A DNA stretch of 64,000 nucleotides from Lactuca virosa (Eukaryota > Streptophyta > Magnoliopsida > Asterales > Asteraceae): positions 179,097,447 through 179,161,446 of the forward strand of contig CAKMRJ010000001.1 in NCBI GenBank assembly GCA_928212115.1. Reading direction: 5' to 3'. Every line of letters begins with the position of its first letter. Positions within the stretch are counted from its first letter, which is position 1. Of this stretch, positions 23,270-35,273 are shown one piece after another. The notes beneath the pieces are model-generated. The model made no database searches, was not told the origin of the DNA, and saw only the letters and a program-made list of their open reading frames with translations. Made by a program: the position numbers and the translations under genes.

Positions 23270-23560
23270 TGTTAGGGTGCAAAGTCACTCTTGGATGTAG
23301 TGTTTTAGGCTTACCCTCTTGTATGTGTAAATGGGTTGAGTCTTTCCTATAAATAGGAAGTGAGTGACTCCCATTATGTAAGGAACCATTTGGAGTGTTA
23401 GACTAGAGAGAGAAACTTAGTACAAACCCATTTGTATATTCTTTCTAGATCTAATATAAGCTTACAAAGATTTATTTACTCCTTGTGTTCTTGAGTTTAC
23501 ATGATGATTCACTAGATCTTTTCTTATTCCGCACATGCCATCATAATCAACACCACTACA
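23270..23560 (+). repeat. 3' LTR of element D
   Basis: Preceded by AAGGGGGAGAA and followed by the TSD CTTAG. TATAAATA at 23348-23355. Confidence 0.95.
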
Positions 23561-23807
23561 CTTAGCCAAGGAACCGAGAGATCATGGTAGATCCAGACAC
23601 ATTGACAGAAAATATCACTTCATAAGACATAAGATAGAAGAAGGAATCATTGTGGCAAAGAGGGTATCATCAGAAGAAAATCCTGCAGATCCCCTCACGA
23701 AGGGACTGACAAGGGTTGGGCATTTACAGCATGCGAGACGCATCGGGCTGAAGTATGATATTAGTTTTACAGATGAGATAGCTATTTCTGAAACTTGTAA
23801 AATGTAA
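23561..23807 (+). pseudogene. pol: RNase H C-terminus of element C, after the D insertion
   Basis: Reading resumes with ALAKEPRDHGRSRHIDRKYH, HFIRHKIEEGIIVAKRVSSE and the typical copia ending ENPADPLTKGL, to a TAA at 23805-23807. Joined across the TSD it directly continues IAL|AKEP of 19633, which fixes the insertion point of D to the base. Confidence 0.95.
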
Positions 23808-24611
23808 TCGACATTTGATGATGAATAAAAGGTGTGTTTATTTATGAGTAAGGTGTTACTGTCTCTTGTCAATTATTTACTATTGTTTCAGCTTTGCATG
23901 TTTTGACTTCCAGAATAATTTACATTATTCAAACTTCCACAGTCGGTCATACGTCGGAAGTAGGTATGAATTTAGACTGTCATGAACTGGGCTTGTAGAT
24001 TACTAAAGGTGTTTAGCCATAGCAATGATTGCTACAACATTCATGAGTGCTCATAAGTTCTGATTATTGGAATAAACCCACGCTCACTTGCATCACTTCA
24101 TGGAATTTATCTCAAGTGATCGTGAGACGGTAAGATCATATAAGTCTTCAAACCTAGAGATATGAGTTGGTTATGCATTGATTGCACGAAAACGCATCAG
24201 TAACTTGATGTTATAAAACGTGCCTTTGTGTATAATTCAACAAGTAGTAGAAACAAGTATATGAGTCGAAGTTTATCTGTTCCTTCTAGTCCTTGGAGGA
24301 TTAGAAGCGATATCTGGGCCCCTCGATGATTTTGTTTTGACCTATGTACCGGGCCCGGTCAGAACCTAATTGATGTGTTCAATTCAGTTCTATGTCAAAC
24401 AAATCGGAAATCGGGAAACAAACTGCTGGACAATAAGTACGACGTTGTTCCATGTATTTGTCCGGCTGATATCTTGAGAACAAAGGATTATATGATCACT
24501 TATCTAAAATGGCGCTTCATAGTTCAACAGAGTTTTAAGAGCTACGATTGCCGGTTGGTTCCTGAAGTAATATAGGCAAATATAGTTATTAGACTTATCC
24601 AAGTGGGAGAC
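23808..24611 (+). other. 3' untranslated region and purine tract of element C
   Basis: No ORF. Ends with AAGTGGGAGA (24601-24610) directly before the 3' LTR. The sequence resembles the corresponding B regions (about 32130-32872 and 38960-39700). Confidence 0.8.
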
Positions 24612-25377
24612 TGTTGGATAAGGTGTCTAAGTCCATAACTTTATTTGGTATATACTTGACCCGACCTGGTATGGTCCATTTGGGTTGCACTTCACCCAAA
24701 CTATTTTTATGGTTAAACCTTTGAGAATTGTATGTTTATGATTTGTTAATATATTATAAGTTATAATATATTAATATGAAATCATATTATTTAATTAGTA
24801 TTGATCATAAATTAATTTAGAAATAATTTGGTGATAAAAAATGTGACTAATTAAATATGGGCTCTTGTATTTATATAAGTGCGGGCTAATACTCATTTGG
24901 AATGGGCTTGGCATGCAATGGGAGTCCATGGATAGTCGATGGAGCTTTTAACCAATGGATCCTTGGAAAGGAAGAGTCATGGGTATTAGGGTTTACATGG
25001 ATGTAACCCTAATCCTCCACACTATATAAAGGAGCTTGTGATGCTTGAAATGGCACTAGTTGTGCGTGTGAAAGAAGGTGGTCGATTGCTAGAAGCAAAC
25101 ATACACTCTCATAGTTTTTCCAAGTTTGTGGTGATTTGTGATTTCCATTTGAGGCATCCACATTATTGGTGCTTGGCTCTCAAACTCCAAGGAATCAACT
25201 CACTAATCAAAGGTATGTAATTCATCTAGCTTTTATGTTTAAAGTTCCCCATGCCATGCTAGATAGGTTATGAACCTTGGAAAAACAAATTCGCATGTAT
25301 TCATAGTAAAACATAGATCCAAGGTTTATAGGGTTGCATGTACACCATAGGAGTGTTAGGATGCTCAAAACCCAACG
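24612..25377 (+). repeat. 3' LTR of element C
   Basis: 766 bp, starts TGTTGGATAAGG; the final CA is changed to CG. TATATAAA at 25023-25030. The TSD GTAAC follows at 25378-25382. Confidence 0.95.
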
Positions 25378-25382
25378 GTAAC

Positions 25383-25707
25383 ATTGGTTATTCACACTTT
25401 GTTTGTGATCCTCGGTATCCCAGTCACAAACTTGAAGGGCACGATCGAGATTTAAACATGCCATTGAAAGTTTCAACAATCTCAAAGGATCTAGAAATTT
25501 CAATTCACTTAAAACCTAAAATTCTTTTTTGTTTTTCGTGTTGGAAATTGGTAAATCGTCATTTACCTACCTTCAAATATTTTGCAATTGGATTACGACA
25601 TCCCTCTTCCAAATTGTAAAATATTATGTTGGGTCCTAGCCTTAATATTTCATTTGGGTGTTATATTAAGGACTTAAATCAACTAACTTGAATTTCTCCC
25701 ATTGTAG
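25383..25707 (+). other. B internal 1 leader, continued after element C
   Basis: Continues the leader that was cut at 13516, and matches 34928-35273 of internal 2. Ends with a pyrimidine-rich run and TTGTAG just before the gag ATG. Confidence 0.85.
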
Positions 25708-26403
25708 ATGTCTAGTTCAGACAACTATGGTCTTCCCAAATCTTTTGGAACAAGCTTTCCTCTTGAAGATGATGTCCCGCGGTTGGACCGTGGAAGTCAT
25801 ACTTCACTTCCTCCACCTTCTCAAATAATTCTCCCTAACCTACAAGTTCAAAGACTTGAAAAATTCAAGGTTACTCAAGCCCTACTTGCAATGAAACATC
25901 AAGATGGAAGGCATGTGTGTACTCACGTCTTGGAGATGAAGTCACGTATTGACAGGATGAGAGTATTGGGTGTCGTTGTCTCAAGGAAGTTGGCGGTCGA
26001 CTAGGTTCTTCAATCACTTCCCGAGTCATATAGTGAGTTCATAAAGGACTACTATGTGACAGACCACGACATGACCCTTATTGATCTTACCTATTTGCTT
26101 GTTGTTGCTGAATCAGAAATGATTTAGCGCACTGGAAATGCAAATTTGATTGGAAGATCTACACCCCAAACTTCCATGGACATTGACAATGGAAACATTG
26201 GAAGTCCAGAAAATATTTCTCTTTCCAAGGGAAAGAGAAAGGCTAAGTCTGAGATTGTCCCGCGTACCATTCCCAAAGAGTCTATATGTTTCTATTGCCA
26301 AGAGAAGGGGCATTGCTTGCGAAGCTGCCCTAACTACCTGAAAGATCTGAGAAAAGGTAGAATCGAAAAGTTTGACTCTGCTTCAGGTAAGTCTACTGTC
26401 TAA
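25708..26403 (+). pseudogene. gag: Gag of element B, internal 1
   Basis: One frame from the ATG at 25708 to TAA at 26401-26403, about 231 codons, with two in-frame stops (26002-26004 and 26126-26128). It reads MSSSDNYGLPKSFGTSFPLE, then QRLEKFKVTQALLAMK, SLPESYSEFIKDYY, DLTYLLVVAESEM and a complete zinc knuckle CFYCQEKGHCLRSC (26287-26328). Compared with element C it lacks most of the N-terminal capsid part, so the B Gag is internally shortened. The same protein occurs in internal 2, where a one-base loss breaks it at a different place. This indicates that the family lived with this shortened Gag before the copies decayed. Confidence 0.85.
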
Positions 26404-28552
26404 CTCTATTAAGTTCCTATTTGTTGATTCTTAATACATGATGTGACAATATTGCATTTTGATGTTTTGTACGATCATGGAAAGGGAAGGAAGCTTAAAG
26501 GAAGTGTATGCTGAATCTAATCGTGAAGATGGATTTCAATCGCATGGTTCGAAGATCGGATTTTTGAGCTGCTTCTTAGAGTTATGATAGATTGCTAGGA
26601 AATATGTAATAACATAGTTTTCATTTGTAATTTCATTGTAAGGAAAAGTTTTTTCCGCATTGTATAAATAAATAAAATTTTGTTTTTATTTTTATTATAT
26701 CTCCTTGCAATGACATTTGTGAAAATTGATGTTTGTATGTTTCTATATTAGCAATATGAATTTGATTCTTTCGTTTGTGGTAGTGTCGAGTTTTTGCCAA
26801 ATAAGGAAAGATTTTCATCACCAAAGTTTCAATTGGACAGAAACTTGGAATCATGCAATTTGTATTGTATGATGAATGAGAATTTTCATCTTTGGTAAAT
26901 TAAGACTAATTCCTTGTTCACATGTATATGTGAGTCAAGTGAAGAACTAGGGGATCGGGTACATTGGGTGTGCGTTGGTCAAGATGCACCACAAAGATCC
27001 ATAAGACTATTCGTCATGATTTGCTAAAGTTTAGTAAACATGGTTATGCTTACAAGTTTAAGTATAATTCTGAAACATTGGAAAATGTTCAATGTATGGC
27101 ACAACGAATGAGAAGAATCATAGTAGGCAGAAATATAAAAGTTTCTCCAATCTGAAAAAATGGGATAGTACTTTAGTATCGTGTTTTATGATCATCTTAA
27201 TGTTTATGGAAAAACCATATTACAATTGATCCTGTAAACACATCTTAGTGCATTCGTATGGCTGAGAAGAGGAATCGTGAATTGTTGAAAAGTTTAAATC
27301 AAGAAGATGAGCCATACTTCGTTCCCAAAACAAGTCCTAGTGTCATACTCCAAGATTTTAACCTTGAGTGACATAATCTTAAGAAAACTTTAAAACACTT
27401 TTCGAATGTAGAGTAATAGTTTTATACACTTGTACATTTGAAATTGGTAAGTTGTGATGTTGTGGATAAAACAAAGGCCAACTAAGGCCAAGTGTGTGAA
27501 GTGTTTGTCTTGATTAGAATCTGCAATAACTCTTGAATATTTGTTTGTCAAGTAATGTTCCTTGACAAAGTGAATCATATATGTCAAGAGGTCAGTGGGA
27601 GTCTTAAAGATCTTGACAAGTTTCAAGAACTAATCAAGAATAAACCTATTGTTAAACACTAGCACACGACTTGAGGTTTGTGACCTATCGTGTTGACATA
27701 TTCTTGTTTCTGTGCCCATTCCAGTTAAAGTTGAGTATGCATGTGAGTTCTGAGAGTTCTCAATTGGTTGTATAACAACTTGGAAGCAATGGTAGGCCCT
27801 TGTTTTGCCATGTGGCAAGAAATTAAGATTGAAAAAAGTTCAGTCCATATGAGTTTGGATTTGTCACTGACCTTGTCTTGTGATTATGGTTATGACAAAT
27901 TCACATGGATAGGAACATTTACGACATAAAATCTGAGTGTCATAAGGTTTCTCTCTGACTCATGAAAATGATTGTGAGGAAACGCTTTCACTAAGTAGAT
28001 TTTAAAGAGATAGAATTAGGATATTTTCAAATTAAATTATGATTACGACATCCCTCTTCATAATCTGAATTGGGAGAAAAGGCAAAGGGTCTAAACATTT
28101 GAGACATATTGCTATAAGTTCTAAAATTGTTTAGACACACATCTGACCTATCTAAGGAAAGGTGTATGAGTTTGAGAAGCCTAGATAAAGTCTTATCGAA
28201 GCGTCTCAAATCATAAATCTGAACTTTGGTAATGAGAGTCAACAAGTATTGATTTCTACAAGTCCAGCTGATTTCTAAATACATTTCAAAGCTAGTGGAA
28301 GCATAAGTGTTATGCTAATAAAGATAATAATTATTATGCTAGTGGGAGCATAGTTATTATGGAAAGTGTTGCAAGTTGGCAATGTTAATTATAGAAAACA
28401 AAAGTTTCAAGTCGCAAAGTCGCAGGGTTTCAAAAGTTGTTTTTCCATAATTAAGGGAGAGGAATTTATACATAATTTCAAATCTAAAAGCTTAGATTGT
28501 GATATTTTAATCAAATTTAGTCAAATATATATATGAATGTTATGTTGGAATG
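26404..28552 (+). pseudogene. pol: eroded pol of element B, internal 1
   Basis: Only scraps of copia pol are left. HGYAYKFKYNSETLE (about 27030-27080) matches the integrase word YGYVYLIKHKSETFE of element C. MAEKRNRELLKSL (about 27259-27297) matches AERRNRTLLDMVR. NLEAMVGPCFAMWQEIK (about 27778-27830) matches the RT start TEAMVGPEAAKWKEAM. Protease, the integrase Asp residues and the YVDD box are not found. Internal 2 shows the same scraps with the same missing parts, so the losses predate duplication. Confidence 0.7.
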
Positions 28553-31168
28553 TATGACAACCCGAAATTTATATCTTGAATAATTGTTCAAATCAATCAA
28601 GGTTGGACTCATTTTGCTATCTTCTAGCATTGTTTAGAGTCAATTAGAGCGTTTTAAAGCAATAAACTTCATCATGTGGAGTTTATGGCCACACCATATG
28701 AGTTTACGGCCGTAAACTCAAGGTGGCCGTAAACTCGGGCTATAAACATGATATTCCTTCATTTCTTCCTCATTATTCACATTTCAACCTCAAGAACTTG
28801 ATTCTCTCTCAAGTATCATAAGATCTTCATTTTTATCTTCCAAAAATGTAAGTGTTTCTTCCCTTGAATCATTGATACATCTTATTATCTAGTATCAACC
28901 TTTGATTTCATCCATTAATTTCATCTTTTCGGTTTGATCTTCAAGTGTTCTTCGTTTTCACCAAGAACACCAAGAACACCTGCTAAGTTCTTGGACTTCA
29001 AACACCCCCTAAAAGTTTCTAAACTTGTAAGTACCTTCCCTTGTGTATTACTTACTGGTTATGCTACTTGAAATCATCAAATATCCATGATCAAAGAGAT
29101 TTTACAAGCCACGAGCATCTCCCTTGGCCGTAAACCCTTGTTAAGCCTTCAAGTTGGACATAAACTCTTCCTTAAGGCTTGGATAGGGTCTAGAACACTT
29201 CCTTGATGTTTGTATGACCTTAAATCACTTATTGGCACCAGACCTCATAAGTTTACGGTCGTAAACCCATAGGGTCGCAAACCCTATGGCCGCAAACTCA
29301 TGTGGCCGTGAACACATGGACGTAAACACCATAGTGTGGCCTTAAACTCCTTAGATGCAATCCTTTGTGATTATAACGCTTCCATATAAGTGTTTCCTAG
29401 TTCCTAAGGTGGTTTTCCTTACATGATTAGTAGTTTAAACACTAATTATATACATATATGTTCATTATATGCTTATTAGGATCCGTTGTGCTCAAGTCTT
29501 CACTTGACACCTAGCATCCTTCAAATCGATCTTTCATTCGTATCACTCACTGCAGGTGAGTTCATACCCCTTGACTTATTATTTAAATGATTTTAAATGC
29601 TTTTACATGTAGATCTATTATAGTTATTATACCAATCACATGTGATTAATAACTATCAAACCAGTGGATTTCTTACATTTCAAACTGTGTTATCAAACAA
29701 ACTGTCTCAAATCGTTTTATGAACTCTTTTACATGATAAATACTTTCTATTAAACTCTTTTAAACTTATACTTTGTTAAAATCATGTCTATATAGATATA
29801 GTTATATAAGTAGGACTGAAAGGACTTAGGACTGATAACTCGCCTTATTTCCTGTTCCTTGTTTGGTTGTGGACTTAGGGTATCAGTTATTTGTCCGAAG
29901 GTCGCTTGAATCTTAGTTATATATTATGTGTATGTATATAGATATTAAAGTTCTTCATTCAGTTTAATACCTTTGGGTAGCAAAGGTGTCCAAACATGTT
30001 CATTCATACAAACAACATTACTAGTAAACCATAATAGGTATAGTTTAGGAAGTCACTATTACTATTTCTAGAATAATGAAACATACAAGAGTCTAAAATA
30101 CATGAGTCAGTACATACTATAACGAGAAACAATACTCACTATAAAGAGAAACAGAGAGAGTATACTATAACGAGAATCAATACATACTACACACTAGAGA
30201 ACATACTACATACTAGAAAGAGAGAGCATACACTATACTAGTACATACTATACCAATACAAGAATACTATAACATTAATGTGATATACTACTTCATGGTT
30301 CGGCAAGATACTGATGCGTCACGTTTTGTACCCAGAGTCTCCTGGAGGGAGAGCGTGAATTTGTGTATAGAGATCTATATGGGACTGACCCTCTTACACC
30401 TTGCTGCTAGCTACAGTGGGACATGCAGGTCTACGGGTGACGAATGTCGTATCATTTCGACGTCTCGAACGTCGTGTTTTACTGATCGATCAAGTATGGT
30501 TACAATCATATCACATTTTACCTTAACTAACTAAAAAGTTTAAAGGTAGTTGGTACATTAGTAGTTACCTAGATAAAGCTACAGTACATCTTTATTTTTC
30601 CCATTTCATTCACATTGTGATCTTCTCACATAAATGGTAATGAGAAACGATATTTTGGTAATGATAGTCATACTTTGGGAAAACTCACACTTTTACAAAA
30701 GAACAAACATAGAGAACAGTTGAGTCTTGGTAGAAGACTACTTTAGTAGAAAATATAGGATTTTCTAGGAAGTTTACAAACATTTACATCAAATACTTAC
30801 AAACTTTTACATCAAACATTTACAAGTACATTCTTCAAACTTATACAAACAATGACCCTAAAATACTTATGAACTCACCAACTTTAATGTTGATCTACGC
30901 TTTCAAAATAACTTGTATTCTCTGGTCACCGCTAGACAGGTGCCGATGGCCAGGTTTTGAGAAGATGGAGCACATTCAAGACTCATTTCTTATTTCGACA
31001 TACATTTTTGGTGTCTCATAAACTTCAGAACACACTTGTATTTAAAATTATTACTATTAATGCAATGGATGATGTTGTTGCTTGTTTACTATTATGCATT
31101 GTTGTGATACTGTACATGACGTCCTCCGCCCCCGAACGTTTCTGTCGTTCCGGTTTTGGGGTGTGACA
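28553..31168 (+). mobile_element. Ty3/gypsy solo LTR in B internal 1
   Basis: The insertion is defined by comparison with B internal 2, which lacks it at about 38120. It starts TATGACAACCCG (family start TGTGACAACCC with one change) and ends TTTTGGGGTGTGACA. A perfect GAATG TSD lies at 28548-28552 and 31169-31173. There is no internal region, so this is a solo LTR of 2616 bp left by LTR-LTR recombination. It holds a repeated GTTTACGGCCGTAAAC palindrome. The end resembles the LTRs at 55663-58842 and 62268 onward. Confidence 0.9.
28701..29320 (+). repeat. GGCCGTAAAC palindromic motif cluster
   Basis: The first copy is a full palindrome (GTTTACGGCCGTAAAC, 28703-28718). Half-site and decayed copies follow at about 28725, 29125, 29247, 29281 and 29302. 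Confidence 0.75.
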
Positions 31169-31173
31169 GAATG

Positions 31174-32872
31174 GTTCAACATAAGGAAATTCGATATATG
31201 GAAATGTTAATTGCGTTCTCAAAATTTGATTATGATTATGGCATCCCTCTTCATAATCATAATTATGAGAACATGGCAAATAGAAATGTTATAGCAAAAG
31301 ACTGATCAGATATCATGTCTTTATCTAAGACAGTATGAATCGTGTCCCATATGCTTCGGGTATAGGATCGATTCATATGCTATAATATTCTCGTGTTCTA
31401 ATTTTCCAAATGCCTAGGGCATTTAGAGGAAAAAAGGAATAGAACAGGATATGAAGTAAAGTGGTTAAACAACTGTTAAGGACAAACTAAGGTTCGCCAA
31501 AGATTGGTCGCTTAAGGACAGTTGGAAGTATAGTAATGGAAGGACCATATTGACATGATTATTAATAGACAGGAGTCTACTAATAATGAGTTGTCGTATT
31601 GCAAATATGGAATGTTTCCATATTGGTAGTTGAAGAATATATGAAAAAGTTAGAAACTTTTATGCAAGAAGGATGTTCATAGGAATGCACTTTGAATTTG
31701 AGACTTCATTTCCTTGGAATTGTCGTGTAACAATCTCCAAAGGAATATTTTGTAATATCATTGGTCAAGTCTCTGTGACTTTTGGCACCTAGACATTACA
31801 AAAGAATCATTGCATGATAGTTTAGAATCTAACACTTTCTAGCAGTGAGAAGAATTTGGAATTCTTACACTTGCAATAAGGATTTGGAATTTTGAAATGA
31901 GAATCATTGAAATTTTTTTCAATTGATTTATTTCACAAAGTAAGGACCATAGGAAAACATAGTGTGCATGGAATAACTATTGTTTAGACAAACATGGTGT
32001 GCATGCTTGGATCATGACATAAATATTGTTTTAATTCTAGTATTAAGTTGATTATTCGAAACATTGAACAATGAATAATGAGTAATCAATATGGGACTCA
32101 AAAGCTTTGGGCCATATAGGATTAGTATTATTCTGGTGTTTCACTTTGCATGTTTTGACTTCCCGAATAAGTAGGTTATTCAAACCCATCCACAGTCGAT
32201 CTTACTTTGGAATTATGTATTGAGGCAAGACTGTCATGAATGGGGCTGTAGAGGTTTGTTAGTCATAGCACAAGTTTGCTACAGTGTTCATGAGTGCTCC
32301 TGGAATAAGATTCGAGTATTGGATTCAACCCACGCTCATTTGAATCACTTCATGGATTTTATCACGAGTGATAATGAGGCGATAATATTTTATATTCTTG
32401 AAACGGAGACATGTAAGTTGTAGTTGTGAGTCGGTTGCACATTGACATATGTAAACACACCAATAACTTGGATGTTATAAAACATATTGTTGTGTGTAAT
32501 TTGATGAGTAAGTACAAGCAAGCATTTGGGTCGAAGTTTATCCGTTCCTTTTACCCCATTTGATTAAAAGCGATATATGTGGGCCCCTCGATGATTTAGT
32601 GACGACACCAGGCCTGGACTGATTTGATTTGTTCAAGTAGTCGGTCATCATAAATCGGAAATCGGGAAACAACAGATTGACAGAGAGAATGATTATAATC
32701 CATGTCTCAGTCCATATGATATCTAGAATGGAGGAATAGACGATCCCTTATCTAATGGACGCGTCATTGACTAGGTCAGAGTTCGACAATGACTTTTAAG
32801 AGCTATGATTGCTAGTCGGGTTGTGGAGTCGTACTTTCAATAATAGAAATTAGACTTATCCAAGTGGGAGAC
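31174..32872 (+). other. B internal 1, 3' noncoding part and purine tract
   Basis: Matches 38120-39700 of internal 2 apart from small indels; 31325-31445 has no counterpart there. No pol domain is recognisable. Ends with AAGTGGGAGA (32862-32871). Confidence 0.8.
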
Positions 32873-33649
32873 TGTTGGATTAGTGTCTAAGTCTATAACT
32901 ATAATTGGTATGTACTTGAACCGAGAGTAGCATGGTCCATTTGGGTTGCATGGCACCAGAACAATCTGAAGGATGGATAATTGAGAAGAGATTATTTATG
33001 GTTTATTAATATATTATAAGTTCTAATAGATTAATATGAAATCATATTATTTAATTAGTATTGATGAAGAACTAATTTTGTGATCAAAAGAGACTAATTA
33101 AATATATGGGGATTGACTATGTAAATCATTCATTCTTATAATGTGGGCTTATGATCCATAGTTCTTTGTGTTGGGCTAAACCCATGTGGTGACCCATGGA
33201 TTATCCATGGAGGTTTAAACCCATGGAGCATGAGGAATATGGAAGGTCATGCACATTAGGGTTTGCATGGTGAAACCCTAATTAAGCCACACTATATAAG
33301 AACCCCTCTAGCTCATGAAATCGGACCTAAGGAAGCTTACAAGTGGGCAAGCCGATTTTATTAGTGCAAGTAACCTCATCTCAAGTTCCTCCATTTTTGG
33401 TGGTGTTGTGTGATTCCATTTGAGGTGCAACACTTGGGGCACTAAGTTCTTAAAGGTCCAAGGTTTCCAACTACAACAAAAGGTATGTCATCTAACTAGA
33501 AATTTGTAGTAAAGATACCACATTGTATGCTACTTAGGATGATGCTTTTGAAAAATAAAAGTTTGCATGTATATTAGAGAAAACATAGATCCAAAGCATC
33601 TAGGTTTGCATGTACACCATAGGAGTGTTAGAATGCTCAAAACCCTTAA
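32873..33649 (+). repeat. middle LTR of element B
   Basis: 777 bp from TGTTGGATTAGTG to about CCCTTAA. It has a purine tract on its left and a primer site on its right, so it serves as both the 3' LTR of internal 1 and the 5' LTR of internal 2. The bases next to it are element sequence, not a TSD. Confidence 0.9.
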
Positions 33650-33650
33650 G

Positions 33651-33668
33651 TAGTATCAGAGCCTAGGG
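33651..33668 (+). other. primer binding site of B internal 2
   Basis: TAGTATCAGAGCCTAGGG, one change from the site in internal 1. Confidence 0.85.
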
Positions 33669-35273
33669 TTGTTTTCTTATATACTTGATGGTACTTGTTT
33701 TCAAAGCTTGAAAAATCGATTTTTTTCTGTGTGGACAGTGGACTCGCCGAGTCCACTAGGGAAATCGACGAGTCCACCCTATAAACTGACCAACTCGCCG
33801 AGGCAGTTCATGCACTCGACGAGTTGGGGCTCCTGGATGCAGAATTTCGAGTTTTAAGGCTGGAATTGGACTAGGATCATTACCCTAAACTGTTTTTGAA
33901 CTTGTAAACCTGTTTTTGATGAGGTAATGATCATGCTTATCCATTTTAAAAGATAATTGTCATAGTTTCATGTTTTGTATTAGTTTATATGGTTAGGCTA
34001 ATTACATGAAATGTGTTTGATATGAATTGCCTTGTTCTTATGAGTTTAATTTAGATCTTTGAGAAATTGTTTGATTTTGTAAGTTACATTAGTTGATCTA
34101 AATGTTTTAATGAACTCCATAACTTGTCCTCAAGTTATGGACAAATGAAAAGTCTTTCTTTTAAAAGGTCATTAAAACTCATAGGTTTTGGGAAAGGGAA
34201 GAGTTTTTTACATAAATGTTTTTTATGAACTCCATAACTTGTCCTCAAGTTATGGATTTTCAATAGTCTTTTCATTAAAACCTATATTAAACTCATAAGT
34301 TATGTATTCCAAAAGTTTTTGAATAGTTGAAAACTTGCCCTCAAGTTTTGGAATTTGTCAATGTAAAAGTCTAGGTTTTGAAACATTTAATTCCAAACCC
34401 TAGAATTTTAAAGTTTAAAATTCTACCCTTATACTATTATAATATTATAGGTTTAATATGAATATATATATATATATATATATATATGTATAAGAACAAA
34501 GTCAGTCTTACCATTAGTAGGCCTCATTCACGAAGTCGGTCTATAAGGGGGCTATAAGGTTACTGCCTATAAAATGGCAGTTTAACAGGTATCCACTCTC
34601 ACCTACCGTTTCCTTGACTGGTGGAGGGTCGTTAGCCGAACGGGTAGGATAGGACTCCAATTCTCCCTTCATTAAAAGTGTAATGATAAATATAATGTAA
34701 CTAAACACTTATAAATTCCCAAATCTTAGTTACTTAGGAAAATGTGAATATGGTGCAAACCCATGAAATTGCACTTTGCACCTTGTTAAGCCATTAGTGG
34801 AGCGTGTGTGGTTAACCAGCACACTAATCTGGACTGACAGTGCGTGGCAAAGGGTAGCTTGATGTTTAATCATAGAGCAATGGAGTGTGTGTGGTTAACC
34901 GACACATTAATTAGTTGGTTGTAACATTGGGTGTACCAAGCTAATTTGCATGGTTATTCACACCTTGTTTATAATCCTCGGCATCCCAGTCACAAACTTG
35001 AAGGGCACAATCGAGATTTAAACATGCCATTGAAAGTTTCAATAATCTCAAAGGATCTAGGAACTTCAATTCACTTAAAACCTAAAATTCTTTTTTGTTT
35101 TTGGTGATGCAAATTAGTAAATCGTCATTTACCTACCTTCAAATATTTTGCAATTGGATTACGACATCCCTCTTCCAAATTGTAAAATATTGTGTTGGGT
35201 CCTAGCCTTAATATTTCATTTGGGTGTTGTATTAAGGACTTAAATATACTAACTTAAATTTCTCCCATTGTAG
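33669..35273 (+). other. untranslated leader of B internal 2
   Basis: Matches 12311-13516 plus 25383-25707. It has the CTCGCCGAG palindromes (33741-33825), a TA run (34461-34488) and the GGAGYGTGTGTGGTTAACC pair (about 34799 and 34881). A stretch around 34121-34260 is partly duplicated (TCCATAACTTGTCCTCAAGT occurs twice). Confidence 0.8.

Larger units (their letters stand above)
19634..23560 (+). mobile_element. element D: 3.9-kb non-autonomous LTR element inside C
   Basis: Two 291-bp LTRs (19634-19924 and 23270-23560) start TGTTAGGG and end ACTACA, with a perfect CTTAG TSD (19629-19633 and 23561-23565). A primer site and a final purine tract are in place, so it is a complete small LTR retrotransposon on the plus strand. 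The internal region has one ORF region (20178-21150) and no protease, integrase, RT or RNase H motif. The LTRs differ at about eight positions by eye. A relative lies at 49058-52450 and a solo LTR at 53645-53934. Confidence 0.95.
13517..25377 (+). mobile_element. element C: Ty1/copia element nested in B
   Basis: Two 766-bp LTRs (13517-14282 and 24612-25377) are flanked by a perfect GTAAC TSD (13512-13516 and 25378-25382). The internal region has a tRNA-Met primer site, a 1.5-kb leader, a nearly complete copia gag-pol (15848-23807) and a purine tract. Without element D it is about 7.9 kb. Equal LTR lengths and few LTR differences by eye mark it as younger than A. Three nonsense codons, four frameshifts and the D insertion have disabled it. 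Confidence 0.95.

Noticed and set aside
13517..25377. Element C as the second half of the B composite (same family).
   Set aside because: LTR starts and lengths differ (TGTTGGATAAGG, 766 bp, versus TGTTGGATTAG, 777-790 bp) and C has its own perfect TSD in the B leader.
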